DNA from: Actinomycetota bacterium
Lineage (GTDB): Bacteria; Actinomycetota; UBA4738; HRBIN12
Assembly: GCA_005885325.1 (NCBI GenBank)
Contig: VAYX01000114.1
Coordinates: forward strand, 1 to 15,326
Length of the DNA stretch: 15,326 nt
Direction: 5' to 3'
Shown: positions 1-6,708 of the stretch, in pieces
Layout: each line of letters starts with the position of its first letter
Position numbering within the stretch: the stretch's first letter is position 1
The notes under the pieces: model-generated
The model's input: the letters and a program-made list of their open reading frames with translations, nothing else
Database searches by the model: none
What the model was told of the DNA's origin: nothing
Translations under genes and position numbers: made by a program

Positions 1-1
1 C

Positions 2-163
2 TCCGCCATCAACGACCTGCGGCTGGTGCTGGGGACGCGTCTCGACGTCCCGGAGGACCTGAGCGAGCTCGACGTGCATCATGGCGACCCCCGGGCCGAG
101 AGCCTGGCGTTGTACGCCTACCTCAGCATCCTGGAAGAGGACGCGGTCGCGGCGCTTTCCTGA
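2..163 (+). CDS. DUF2017-like protein, C-terminal fragment (5' end outside window)
   Basis: Reading from base 2 gives 53 codons before a TGA at 161-163. The fragment holds INDLRLVLGTRLDVPED, then a charged stretch and a hydrophobic, acidic tail (ALYAYLSILEEDAVAALS). The 'NDLRLVLGTRL' segment followed by a short helical end is what I recall of actinobacterial DUF2017 proteins. That family has no assigned biochemical function and often lies next to the Clp adaptor gene clpS. Nothing catalytic can be judged from a 53-residue tail. The gene converges on the small membrane protein gene at 196-468, with about 32 bases between the stops. The family call rests on memory of a short motif, so it is moderate; that this is a real coding end is more certain. 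Confidence 0.6.
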   Translation, partial: SAINDLRLVLGTRLDVPEDLSELDVHHGDPRAESLALYAYLSILEEDAVAALS

Positions 164-195
164 GGGGTTCGTCCTCGGGATCCTGACGGCGAGGC

Positions 196-468
196 TCAGG
201 CGTCCCGCCGCCGGCGCGGAGGGTGGAGCGACCGACCCACGAGAGACACCATGCCCATCAGCAGGGCGACCAGCAACGCCGTGATCACGGCGACTCCGGC
301 GAACCACACGGCGAGGTTGACGGTGGCCGCGCCGAACGCCGTCCCCTTGGTCATCGCGTAGATGCCGAAGAACGCGTATAGGAACACGGCGAGTAGCAGC
401 GGCAGCAACAGGAGGTAGAAGAGCACCGCGAGGCCGATGCCCACCGCGATCCCGCCGCCTTCCCTCAT
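196..468 (-). CDS. Small multi-pass membrane protein, unknown function
   Basis: This 90-residue protein is almost entirely hydrophobic. After a short polar start (MREGGG) there is a membrane stretch at about residues 7-35, a short loop (YAMTKGTAFG) and a second hydrophobic block at about 47-78. It ends in an arginine-rich tail (HPPRRRRDA) that should be cytoplasmic by the positive-inside rule. No catalytic or binding motif is visible and I do not recognise the family. No Shine-Dalgarno precedes the ATG. Instead TAGGCT, a TAnnnT-type -10 hexamer, lies 6 bases upstream on the coding strand, which would fit a leaderless transcript. The gene is divergent from the lytic transglycosylase gene and convergent with the DUF2017-like gene. 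The hydrophobic pattern makes a real gene likely despite its size. Confidence 0.6.
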   Translation of the reverse strand: MREGGGIAVGIGLAVLFYLLLLPLLLAVFLYAFFGIYAMTKGTAFGAATVNLAVWFAGVAVITALLVALLMGMVSLVGRSLHPPRRRRDA

Positions 469-475
469 GGGCCAA

Positions 476-481
476 GCCTAC
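476..481 (-). promoter_or_regulatory. Possible -10 element (TAGGCT) for leaderless transcription of the small membrane protein gene
   Basis: On the minus strand TAGGCT is followed by six bases and then the ATG at 468-466. Actinobacteria often have TAnnnT about 6-7 bases before a start codon that is also the transcription start. No clear -35 is visible, and a hexamer this loose is common by chance. Confidence 0.25.
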
Positions 482-544
482 CGGGCTCCGCCTGGCCCAC
501 GCAGCCTGGCTGCCGAATCGCCGTCGAGATGGGACCATCGTCGG

Positions 545-1477
545 ATGCGCCGATTGACCGCCCTCCTCGCCGCAGGTCTCGTCGTGTCCGTGGTCGCTGC
601 TTCCTGCGGGCGGGCGGAAGCGCGGCGCGAGCCCGCCGACTCACCGCGAGCCGCCTCCTCATCGGACGCCACGACCTCGCCCCAGGCGGACCGGCGCCTG
701 TCGAGCCCCCTTCCCGAGCCGGACGCCTGGATCCCCCGGGCCCCGGACCGGCTGGCCCCGGCGCTCGACGCCACCACCCGGTCACTTCGCTCGGCCATCG
801 ATCGATGGACGACCGAGGGCGATGTCTCGAGCGGCGAAGCGCCGCTCGACGTCCAGCTCCTTGCCCTGTACCAGCAGCGGATTTATCGGATGCTGGCCCG
901 GGACCCAGCGCTTGCCGACGATGTGGTTGCCCGACTCAGCTCCTCCGTGGCCAAGGAGGCCCGGATCAACGTGGCGGCCGGATCCAACCTGTTGTCCCTG
1001 GCCAGCCCGGTCTCCCGGCCCAGCCTGATCAGGACGCAGCCGCCCGAGCCGGCCGGCGTGTTGCTGGGGTTCTACCGGGAGGCGGAGGACCGGTTCGCGG
1101 TGGCCTGGCAGGTCCTGGCCGCCGTGAACTACACGGAGTCCAAGTTCGGACGGGTGGTGTCGGCGAGCTCGGCCGGCGCACAGGGCCCGATGCAGTTCAT
1201 CCCCTCGACTTGGGCGGCCTACGGCCTGGGTGGCGACGTGCACGACCCTCACGACGCGATCCTCGGGGCCGCGAACTACCTGCATGCCTCGGGCGCTCCG
1301 GGGAACTACCGCGTCGCGCTGTATCACTACAACCCCGTGCCGGCGTACGTCGACGCCGTGATGCGATATGCGCGTCAGATGACGCGTGACCCGAGGACGT
1401 TCTACGCGTACTACAACTGGCAGGTCTTCGTGCTGACGAAGCACGGCGAACTCCGCCTCACGGGCCCCGGCCTCTGA
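545..1477 (+). CDS. Lipoprotein lytic transglycosylase (SLT/Slt70-like domain)
   Basis: This is a 310-residue exported murein hydrolase, predicted to cleave the MurNAc-GlcNAc bond of peptidoglycan. The ATG at 545 was chosen because it gives a clean lipoprotein signal: MRRL, a hydrophobic core, then VVAASC with Cys21 as the lipidation site. An in-frame ATG at 437 would add 36 polar residues before it. A Ser/Pro/Arg-rich linker (about 22-100) is followed by a helical region, then the SLT domain at about 175-280. The likely catalytic Glu198 is in NYTESKFGR, followed by the family's GAQGPMQFIPSTW (211-223) and a helix with NYLHASG and ALYHYNP. The last 30 residues are aromatic-rich. It starts 76 bases from the divergent membrane protein gene and ends 12 bases before the stop of the convergent kinase gene. 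The class call is strong; the exact substrate preference is not visible. Confidence 0.88.
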   Translation: MRRLTALLAAGLVVSVVAASCGRAEARREPADSPRAASSSDATTSPQADRRLSSPLPEPDAWIPRAPDRLAPALDATTRSLRSAIDRWTTEGDVSSGEAPLDVQLLALYQQRIYRMLARDPALADDVVARLSSSVAKEARINVAAGSNLLSLASPVSRPSLIRTQPPEPAGVLLGFYREAEDRFAVAWQVLAAVNYTESKFGRVVSASSAGAQGPMQFIPSTWAAYGLGGDVHDPHDAILGAANYLHASGAPGNYRVALYHYNPVPAYVDAVMRYARQMTRDPRTFYAYYNWQVFVLTKHGELRLTGPGL

Positions 1478-1489
1478 CCGGCGCCAATC

Positions 1490-3427
1490 TCAGGGAGCGG
1501 CGGCCCCCAGGTGCACGTCCGCCCCGGGCTCGATCTCCTCGACCGGCTCGATCTTCGCCACCGAGGTGAGGGCTGTGGCGGGAAGCCAGAACTCGACCGT
1601 GGTGCCGCAGTCGGGGAGGCTGTGGACCTTGCACCAGCCACCGGCCAGCTCCGCTCGCTCGCGCATGGAGGACAGGCCGAGGTGTCCGGGAGCCGAGCTC
1701 AGCACCTGCGGCGGGGTGAACCCGACCCCGTCGTCGCGGATCTCCACCTTGTATCCGCCGTCCTCCTGGCCCAGATGAACCTGGACCTTCTTGGCTCTGG
1801 CATGCTTGCGCACGTTCCCCAACGCCTCCTGGGCGATTCGGAACAGCAGGACCCGGGTCTCGCCCGAGGGTTGCTCCTCGAAGTCGTCCTTGAGCTCGAG
1901 CTCCAGATCGCTCTCGAGCTTTGCCATGTGCTCCCGCAGGGCCGGGGCCAACCCCTCGTGCTCCAGGACGGAAGGATGGAGCTCGAAGATCATGTGCCGC
2001 AGGCTGAAGATCGAAGCCCGGATCGATTCCAGCAGCTTGTCCAGTGACGCGCGGACGTCCGGGTCCTGCACCTGCTTACGGATGAGCTGCAGCCGCATGC
2101 TGGCGGCCACGACCTTCTGGACCGGATCGTCGTGGATGTCCCCGGCGATCCGCAGCCGTTCCTCCTCCTGGGCGTTCACCAACCGCGACACGAGCTTCCG
2201 GCGGGCGTCCTCGACCTGCCGCAAGCTCCGCAGGCTGTCGCTGAGCTCCGAGGTGCGTTCGTCCACCGCCACCTCGAGCGACATGTTCTCCGCCATCAGC
2301 TCCCGCTGGAGCGCTCGGTTCTCCTCGAGCCGGTGCCGGATCTCGTCCAGGAGCCAGGCGTTCTGCATGGCCATCGCGGCGTGAGCGGCGAACTGCTCGA
2401 TCACGGTGACCGTCCAGCGCTTGATCCGATCGGCGTTCCCCGGGGGCTCCAGGGCCAGGATCCCCAGCCGCTGCCCGCGGTCCAGGAACAGCGGCACGAT
2501 CACCAGGCGCCCGGCGAATGGGAACAGGGCCCCGAGGCGTGGGTCCGCGCCGGGGTCGAGTTCCTTGATCAGCTGGGTGTGCCGGTCCTTCCAGGCTCGT
2601 TCCATCACCGGGTCCAGGCCCGGCACGATCAGCGGAGCCTCGGCCTCTCCCCGGTACGCCAGCACGGCCAGGTCCTGCTCGGGGGATGCCAGGATGACGC
2701 CCCTCGTGAACCCGAAGACCTCGCACAGCTTGTCCAGCAGGATGCGTGGGATGTCGGCGGCGTCGGTCCGGGCATCGATCTCCCGTACCATCGCCGACAG
2801 CTGGTGGAGGTCGACCTTCTGGGCCCGGAGCTCGCGCTCGTTGACCGAGGAGAACGCGGCGGTCGCCAGGGCCACCGCCCACAGAGCCGCCACGTTCAGC
2901 ATGGCGAACAACCGGAAGTGCTCACCCTGCCCGGGGAGCGCCGAGATGAGCGTCTCCTTCGCCCCGATGATCCCCCCCGCCTGCGCGTACAGCACCACAA
3001 GCAGCAGGAGCGAGTTCCATGCGGCGACCTTCAAGCCGGTCCGGGACGAGGCGATCAGCGTGACCGCCACCACGTGCACGAACAGCAGGGAGCGAAGCGG
3101 GCTCTCGACGCCCCCGGTCGCGTAGATGACCCACGTCAGGTACATGCCGTCGAACAGCAGCAGCGCGCCTGATGCGAGCACCGCGGGCTCTCGCGAGAGC
3201 GTGCGGACCGCGGGAGCGAGGGCGAACGCCGGTACCAGATACACGCAGGTGACCAGGGTCAGAAGGCCCATCGACACGCCCCGCATGTCCGGGGCGAACG
3301 CGCCGAGAGCGAGGATGGCGAGGGCGAAGCCCGCACGCATGAAGCTCAGGGAGCCCACGCGCTCCTCCAGCGAGACCAGCTCGCCGGGCTCGGGCCGCGA
3401 GCGCGCTCGTGGCCGAGCCAGCTTCAT
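1490..3427 (-). CDS. Membrane sensor histidine kinase, GAF + HisKA_3 (NarL/DesK type)
   Basis: This is a 645-residue kinase. The N-terminus has six hydrophobic segments (about 30-48, 52-75, 82-104, 112-128, 135-155, 172-192) with little external sequence. A GAF-like domain follows (about 215-357), then a coiled-coil stretch (360-410). The dimerisation domain carries IHDDPVQK, which fits the HDxxxQ motif of NarX/DesK kinases with phosphorylated His432 and Gln437. The ATPase domain has the N-box around Asn538 (EALGNVRKHA), G1 DDGVGF (565-570) and GHLGLSSMRERAELAGG. A 25-residue acidic tail ends it. The ATG overlaps the TGA of the upstream secreted-protein gene as ATGA (3424-3427), so translation is probably coupled. 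It is the third gene of the operon starting with the EAL-output regulator, which makes that regulator the likely partner. The stimulus is unknown; the GAF domain points to a small cytosolic ligand or redox cue (inference). Confidence 0.92.
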   Translation of the reverse strand: MKLARPRARSRPEPGELVSLEERVGSLSFMRAGFALAILALGAFAPDMRGVSMGLLTLVTCVYLVPAFALAPAVRTLSREPAVLASGALLLFDGMYLTWVIYATGGVESPLRSLLFVHVVAVTLIASSRTGLKVAAWNSLLLLVVLYAQAGGIIGAKETLISALPGQGEHFRLFAMLNVAALWAVALATAAFSSVNERELRAQKVDLHQLSAMVREIDARTDAADIPRILLDKLCEVFGFTRGVILASPEQDLAVLAYRGEAEAPLIVPGLDPVMERAWKDRHTQLIKELDPGADPRLGALFPFAGRLVIVPLFLDRGQRLGILALEPPGNADRIKRWTVTVIEQFAAHAAMAMQNAWLLDEIRHRLEENRALQRELMAENMSLEVAVDERTSELSDSLRSLRQVEDARRKLVSRLVNAQEEERLRIAGDIHDDPVQKVVAASMRLQLIRKQVQDPDVRASLDKLLESIRASIFSLRHMIFELHPSVLEHEGLAPALREHMAKLESDLELELKDDFEEQPSGETRVLLFRIAQEALGNVRKHARAKKVQVHLGQEDGGYKVEIRDDGVGFTPPQVLSSAPGHLGLSSMRERAELAGGWCKVHSLPDCGTTVEFWLPATALTSVAKIEPVEEIEPGADVHLGAAAP

Positions 3428-4200
3428 TCGAACCTCAGGAGATCCGGCGCGATCGGGGCCAGCGCGAGCTTGGGGTCCTTGCGGTCGATCCGGTTCTGGA
3501 CCGCCACGAAGAGCAGGACGATCACCGCGAGCGCCAGGGGGAAGGCGAGCGCCTCCGCCGCCTGGATCGTCAGGGACCCGATCCGTTCGAACAGCCCCTG
3601 TTGCGGGATGGCCATCGAGAGGGCCGGGGTCGAGGTGATCGGGCCCGGGACGGGCCCGATGACCGGACCACGGCCGAGGAACGTGGGACCGGCGCCGCCG
3701 GCGGCTGGGGACTCCGCCCCGCGAGGACCGGCCGCGGAGCCGTTCCCGCCCGGCCCCGTGGTGCCCGGGCCGGTGGGCTCGGTGACCGATGAGCCCAGGA
3801 CGCCGGAGAGGAGCCCGGTGGGGTCATCGATCGCGCCGGGGTCCGGTGGGTTCGGGGTCTGTCCGACGATCCCCTTGACGGTGTCGGTGACGGGCTCAAC
3901 GGCCTGGGTCACCGGATCGGTGACGGGCTCCACCGCCTGGGTCACCGGATCCGCGGCGGTGGTGGCCTGGTCAACCGCGCCCGTAGCTGCGGCCGCCACC
4001 TCCGTCGTGGCGTCGGCGATGGTCGTGACGGGATCGGGGGTCGTCCCGGGCAGACACGTTGGGTCGGTCACCGGGCAGTCCGCCATCGCCGGGGCGGACA
4101 TCAGGACGAACGCCGCGCCCACCATGAGGCCGGCCACTGCGAGCCGGGTCGCGAACCACCTTCGGACGGTGGGGCGGCGCCTCCAAGGGATCTGGCTCAT
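3424..4200 (-). CDS. Secreted Pro/Thr-rich protein with C-terminal membrane anchor, unknown function
   Basis: This is a 258-residue protein of no family I recognise. ATG 4200 was chosen over an in-frame start at 4257 because AGGAG lies five bases upstream and because it directly precedes an Arg-rich signal peptide ending SAPAMA before Asp41. After the predicted cleavage come two cysteines (Cys42, Cys49) that could form a disulfide, then a low-complexity Val/Thr/Pro/Asp region with an 11-residue repeat (PVTDPVTQAVE, twice, then PVTD). A Gly/Pro/Ser-rich stretch follows. A single TM segment (about 215-234) and a basic cytoplasmic tail (NRIDRKDPK) close it. The topology is therefore an extracellular stalk with one anchor. 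It sits between the EAL regulator gene (22 bases upstream) and the kinase gene (4-base overlap), so it may be a sensor accessory or a surface protein controlled by the same signal. The role is inference. Confidence 0.8.
   Translation of the reverse strand: MSQIPWRRRPTVRRWFATRLAVAGLMVGAAFVLMSAPAMADCPVTDPTCLPGTTPDPVTTIADATTEVAAAATGAVDQATTAADPVTQAVEPVTDPVTQAVEPVTDTVKGIVGQTPNPPDPGAIDDPTGLLSGVLGSSVTEPTGPGTTGPGGNGSAAGPRGAESPAAGGAGPTFLGRGPVIGPVPGPITSTPALSMAIPQQGLFERIGSLTIQAAEALAFPLALAVIVLLFVAVQNRIDRKDPKLALAPIAPDLLRFE
3886..3951 (-). repeat. Two tandem 33-bp repeats inside the secreted-protein gene
   Basis: Two adjacent 33-bp units (3886-3918 and 3919-3951) differ at only a few bases and encode the 11-residue unit PVTDPVTQAVE on the minus strand. 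A partial third unit (PVTD) follows in the protein. In-frame tandem repeats of this kind can expand or contract by slippage and change stalk length. Confidence 0.85.
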
Positions 4201-4205
4201 GGAGT

Positions 4206-4210
4206 CTCCT
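4206..4210 (-). promoter_or_regulatory. Ribosome binding site AGGAG of the secreted-protein gene
   Basis: On the minus strand AGGAG ends five bases before the ATG at 4200. It decides the start in favour of the signal-peptide methionine over the in-frame start 19 codons upstream. Confidence 0.65.
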
Positions 4211-4222
4211 CTGCTCCTCTTC

Positions 4223-5482
4223 CTAGATCGCTGCCCGTTCCTGGGACGAGCCCTCAACTCTTGTATCGGCCAGGATCAACTCTCCGCTTGACCAGGAGTT
4301 TGCATCGTCTGGCAGGGCCTGCGGCCGGGCGAGGTAGAAGCCCTGGCCGAAGTGCACGCCGGCCTCGAGCAGCGTGGCGAGTTGTTCCGGGGTCTCCACG
4401 CCCTCGGCCACGACCCTGGCCCCGATCTGGGACCCGAACGCGACGAGGGCCACCACGAGTGCCCGGCGGGTCGCGTCCACATGGACGTCCCGGGTCAGCG
4501 TCATGTCGAGCTTGATGAAGTCCGGATGGAGCAACACGATGTGCCGGAGGCTGGCGAATCCGGCGCCGGCGTCGTCGATGGCCAGCCGGAACCCTCGTTC
4601 CCGGAAGACGGCGAGTGCGGCCTTCAGCGCCGGATAGTCGTCGACGCGTGCGTGCTCGGTCATCTCCAGGACGACTCGCTCCGCCGGCAGACCGTCGAGC
4701 ACCTCGTGAAGCTCGGGCGCGATGGCCGTCGCGGGGGAGACGTTCAGGCTGAGGTACGTCTCCTCGGGCAGGCGGTCGAGGTCCCGGAGCGCGGTGCGAA
4801 GGCACGCCAGCTCCAGCTCGAGCAGGCGTCCGACCGCTTCGGCCTCGGCCAGCCATGTGTCCGTGGAGCGGTCGGGGGGGGAGGTGAACCGGGCCAGGGC
4901 TTCGACCCCCACGACGCTGCTGTCCTTCAGGTCGAAGATGGGCTGGTAAGCCATGTAGAGCTCGTGGCCATCGCCGTCGAGCACGCGGCCGATCCGGTCC
5001 TCCAGCTCCTGCCGCCGCTGCTTGGCTCCCTGGGACACCATGTGCAGCTGCTCGGCCAGCGCGTGCGCCATGTCCCCGGTGACCTGGGAGGAGAACGTCC
5101 CCTGCTGGTCGAGGGAACGGTGGATGGCCTTGACGATCGCATCGGTGGAATCGCCCTTCACCACGTAGCCGAGGGCCCCTGCGCGCAGCATCTCGAGGAC
5201 GCTGTCGACTTCCTCGTGCGCCGACAGCGCGATGATCTTGCTGGCCGGCGACCTCCGAAGGATCTCCCGAGCCGCCCTGGGTCCTCCACCTCCGGGCATC
5301 CGTACATCGAGGATGGCGACGTCGGGCTGCTCCACCGTGGCCAGCTGGATCGCCGTCTCCGCGTCCTTGGCCGAACCGGCGATCTCGAGGTCGCTCTCCG
5401 CCGCCATCAGTGCGGTCAGGACATCGAGGACGGACTCCTCGTCGTCTGCGATCAAGACCCTGATGCGATCCATCGTCCTCAT
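4223..5482 (-). CDS. Response regulator with c-di-GMP phosphodiesterase (EAL) output
   Basis: This is a 419-residue two-domain protein. The receiver (about 6-128) has acidic Asp13/Asp14, phospho-acceptor Asp59 (ILDVRMPGGGG), Ser87 and Lys109 (GYVVKGDS), a NarL-type signature. A helical linker (135-170) leads to an EAL domain (about 172-395). Its key residues look intact: Glu194 in VEALARF, Asn247 (LSLNVSP), Glu273 (LEMTEH), Asp303-Asp304 (AIDDAGAG in place of DDFGTG), Lys324 (FIKLD), Glu360 (AEGVET) and Gln380 (GQGFYLARP). It should therefore hydrolyse c-di-GMP, presumably under phosphorylation control. The start is uncertain: ATG 5482 and ATG 5473 both immediately precede the receiver, and an in-frame GTG at 5530 adds 16 residues. 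It is the first gene of the operon with the anchored protein and the GAF kinase. The kinase partnership is inferred from co-transcription. Confidence 0.92.
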   Translation of the reverse strand: MRTMDRIRVLIADDEESVLDVLTALMAAESDLEIAGSAKDAETAIQLATVEQPDVAILDVRMPGGGGPRAAREILRRSPASKIIALSAHEEVDSVLEMLRAGALGYVVKGDSTDAIVKAIHRSLDQQGTFSSQVTGDMAHALAEQLHMVSQGAKQRRQELEDRIGRVLDGDGHELYMAYQPIFDLKDSSVVGVEALARFTSPPDRSTDTWLAEAEAVGRLLELELACLRTALRDLDRLPEETYLSLNVSPATAIAPELHEVLDGLPAERVVLEMTEHARVDDYPALKAALAVFRERGFRLAIDDAGAGFASLRHIVLLHPDFIKLDMTLTRDVHVDATRRALVVALVAFGSQIGARVVAEGVETPEQLATLLEAGVHFGQGFYLARPQALPDDANSWSSGELILADTRVEGSSQERAAI

Positions 5483-5608
5483 CTCGCTGGAGGCTCGTGG
5501 TACCCGAATCAAGGTATCGGCGGGAGACACTCGTCCAGTACATAGCTCCCCGGGTCCATCTTCAGCATCCGACCATCGGGTGATTCGGTGTCCGCAAGAT
5601 GTGGCGTC

Positions 5609-5620
5609 GGACCTAGGTCC
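5609..5620. promoter_or_regulatory. Perfect 12-bp palindrome, possible operator
   Basis: GGACCTAGGTCC is its own reverse complement and lies midway between two divergent regulator genes. A few palindromes of this length are expected by chance in a window this size, so only the position makes it worth noting. Confidence 0.2.
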
Positions 5621-5739
5621 CTCGTCGCTCCCGAGGTGCGTGTGTCACGGGTCCCCGATTCGGCGGACAGGGGAAACCGGCATGCGGTGCGATGGGAATC
5701 GCGGGGACCGTTCTCCATACTTCTCTGCTGGGAGCGCGC

Positions 5740-5746
5740 AAGGAGG
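5740..5746 (+). promoter_or_regulatory. Ribosome binding site AAGGAGG of the hybrid regulator gene
   Basis: AAGGAGG ends five bases before a GTG at 5752. This near-perfect anti-16S match decides the start in favour of GTG 5752 over the in-frame ATGs at 5692 and 5770. Confidence 0.7.
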
Positions 5747-5751
5747 CCCCG

Positions 5752-6639
5752 GTGGGAACCGTCGTCGAGATGGAGACGCGATCGGCCTGGCCATCTCCGA
5801 GATCGGAGAGCGCGCCGCCCGACGAGTCAGTCCTCCCCAGCCGGCTTCGGGTCCTCATCGCCGACGACGAGCCGGATGTGCGGGAGACCCTGATGAGCGT
5901 GGTCGACGGGGACCCGGGACTCGAGCTCGCGGGGGTGGCGGAGGACGCCGAGGAGGCCGTGGAGGTGGCCCGAGTGACCAGGCCCGACGTGGCCCTGCTG
6001 GACGTGAGCATGCCCGGTGGTGGTGGAACCAGGGCCGCGCTGGGGATCGGGTGGCGATCCCCCCGGACGCACATGGTCGCGCTCTCGCTGCACGACGACC
6101 GGGCCACGATCGTCGACATGATTCGCGCCGGCGCCACCGGCTACGTGGTGAAGGGGGCGAGCTGCGAGGAGATCCTCGACGCCCTCCGGTGGGCCGCGCA
6201 GGGCCGCGGCTACTTTCCCCTCGACGTGGTTCGGACGCTGGCGGGGGAGGACGGTGCCGTCCCGGAGACCGCATGGCTCGACCGCTCCGAGGTACCCCAC
6301 GTCGTGCGGCCCCGGGCAGTGCCGCCCGGCGCACCGGGACGGCAGCTCGGCCGTGTCGTCATCGACACGGACGCGCGCGAGGTCTACGTGGACGGCGTGG
6401 AGGTCGAGCTGACGCGGCTGGAGTTCGATCTCCTGGAGACGTTGACCGCGAGGCCGAGGGTGGTGCTCACCCGCACGAAGCTCCTCGAGCTCGTCTGGGG
6501 TCCGAACTGGTTCGGCGACGACCGCGTGGTGGACGTGCACATCTCCAGCCTGAGGCGCAAGCTCGGAGACGATCCCCAGTCGCCGCGGTTCATCCAGACG
6601 GTCCGAGGCGTCGGCTACCGGATCGGCGACGGGTCCTGA
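5752..6639 (+). CDS. Hybrid response regulator: NarL-type receiver + OmpR/PhoB-type winged helix
   Basis: This is a 295-residue protein started at GTG 5752 behind AAGGAGG. About 30 Pro/Ser-rich residues precede the receiver (about 31-152) with Asp38/Asp39, phospho-acceptor Asp84 (LLDVSMPGGGG), Ser112 and Lys134 in GYVVKGAS. The K-G after this lysine is typical of NarL/FixJ receivers; OmpR-type receivers usually have K-P. The output (about 198-293) is nevertheless an OmpR/PhoB winged helix: LTRLEFDLLETL, a TRTKLLELVWG turn, the recognition helix RVVDVHISSLRRKLGD and the wing TVRGVGYRIG. It should bind DNA as a transcription regulator. No kinase gene is directly attached, so it is an orphan here; the kinase at 1490-3427 belongs to the divergent operon. 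The receiver is about half identical by eye to that of the neighbouring EAL regulator, which suggests duplication with output exchange. The next gene downstream, 69 bases away, is the hemolysin III family gene. Confidence 0.9.
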   Translation: MGTVVEMETRSAWPSPRSESAPPDESVLPSRLRVLIADDEPDVRETLMSVVDGDPGLELAGVAEDAEEAVEVARVTRPDVALLDVSMPGGGGTRAALGIGWRSPRTHMVALSLHDDRATIVDMIRAGATGYVVKGASCEEILDALRWAAQGRGYFPLDVVRTLAGEDGAVPETAWLDRSEVPHVVRPRAVPPGAPGRQLGRVVIDTDAREVYVDGVEVELTRLEFDLLETLTARPRVVLTRTKLLELVWGPNWFGDDRVVDVHISSLRRKLGDDPQSPRFIQTVRGVGYRIGDGS

Positions 6640-6708
6640 ACCAGCGGCTGGCCACCTTCACCTTCTCCTGGCCGGGGAGCCCACGGGTGCGGCGGTACCA
6701 TCTCGCCG

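Larger units (their letters stand above)
5483..5751. other. Divergent intergenic region between the two NarL-type-receiver regulator genes
   Basis: These 269 bases separate the divergently transcribed EAL-output regulator and the winged-helix regulator and should hold both promoters. Visible elements are a 12-bp perfect palindrome (GGACCTAGGTCC, 5609-5620), a CATACT that could serve as a -10 for the rightward gene (5716-5721, no convincing -35), and a strong ribosome binding site at 5740-5746. No RNA gene or convincing small ORF was found. Confidence 0.5.

Noticed and set aside
437..544. Upstream in-frame extension of the lytic transglycosylase
   Set aside because: The extra 36 residues are polar and would bury a good lipoprotein signal peptide, so the start at 545 is preferred.
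2132..3172. Long plus-strand frame of about 346 codons inside the GAF histidine kinase gene
   Set aside because: Antisense shadow: the composition is low in hydrophobics and Gln/His/Arg-rich, and the minus strand carries all kinase motifs.
4352..5545. Long plus-strand frame of about 397 codons inside the EAL regulator gene
   Set aside because: Antisense shadow of a gene with complete receiver and EAL catalytic motifs.
5692..5751. Earlier ATG start for the hybrid regulator
   Set aside because: The GTG at 5752 has a near-perfect AAGGAGG at five bases, while no Shine-Dalgarno precedes ATG 5692.
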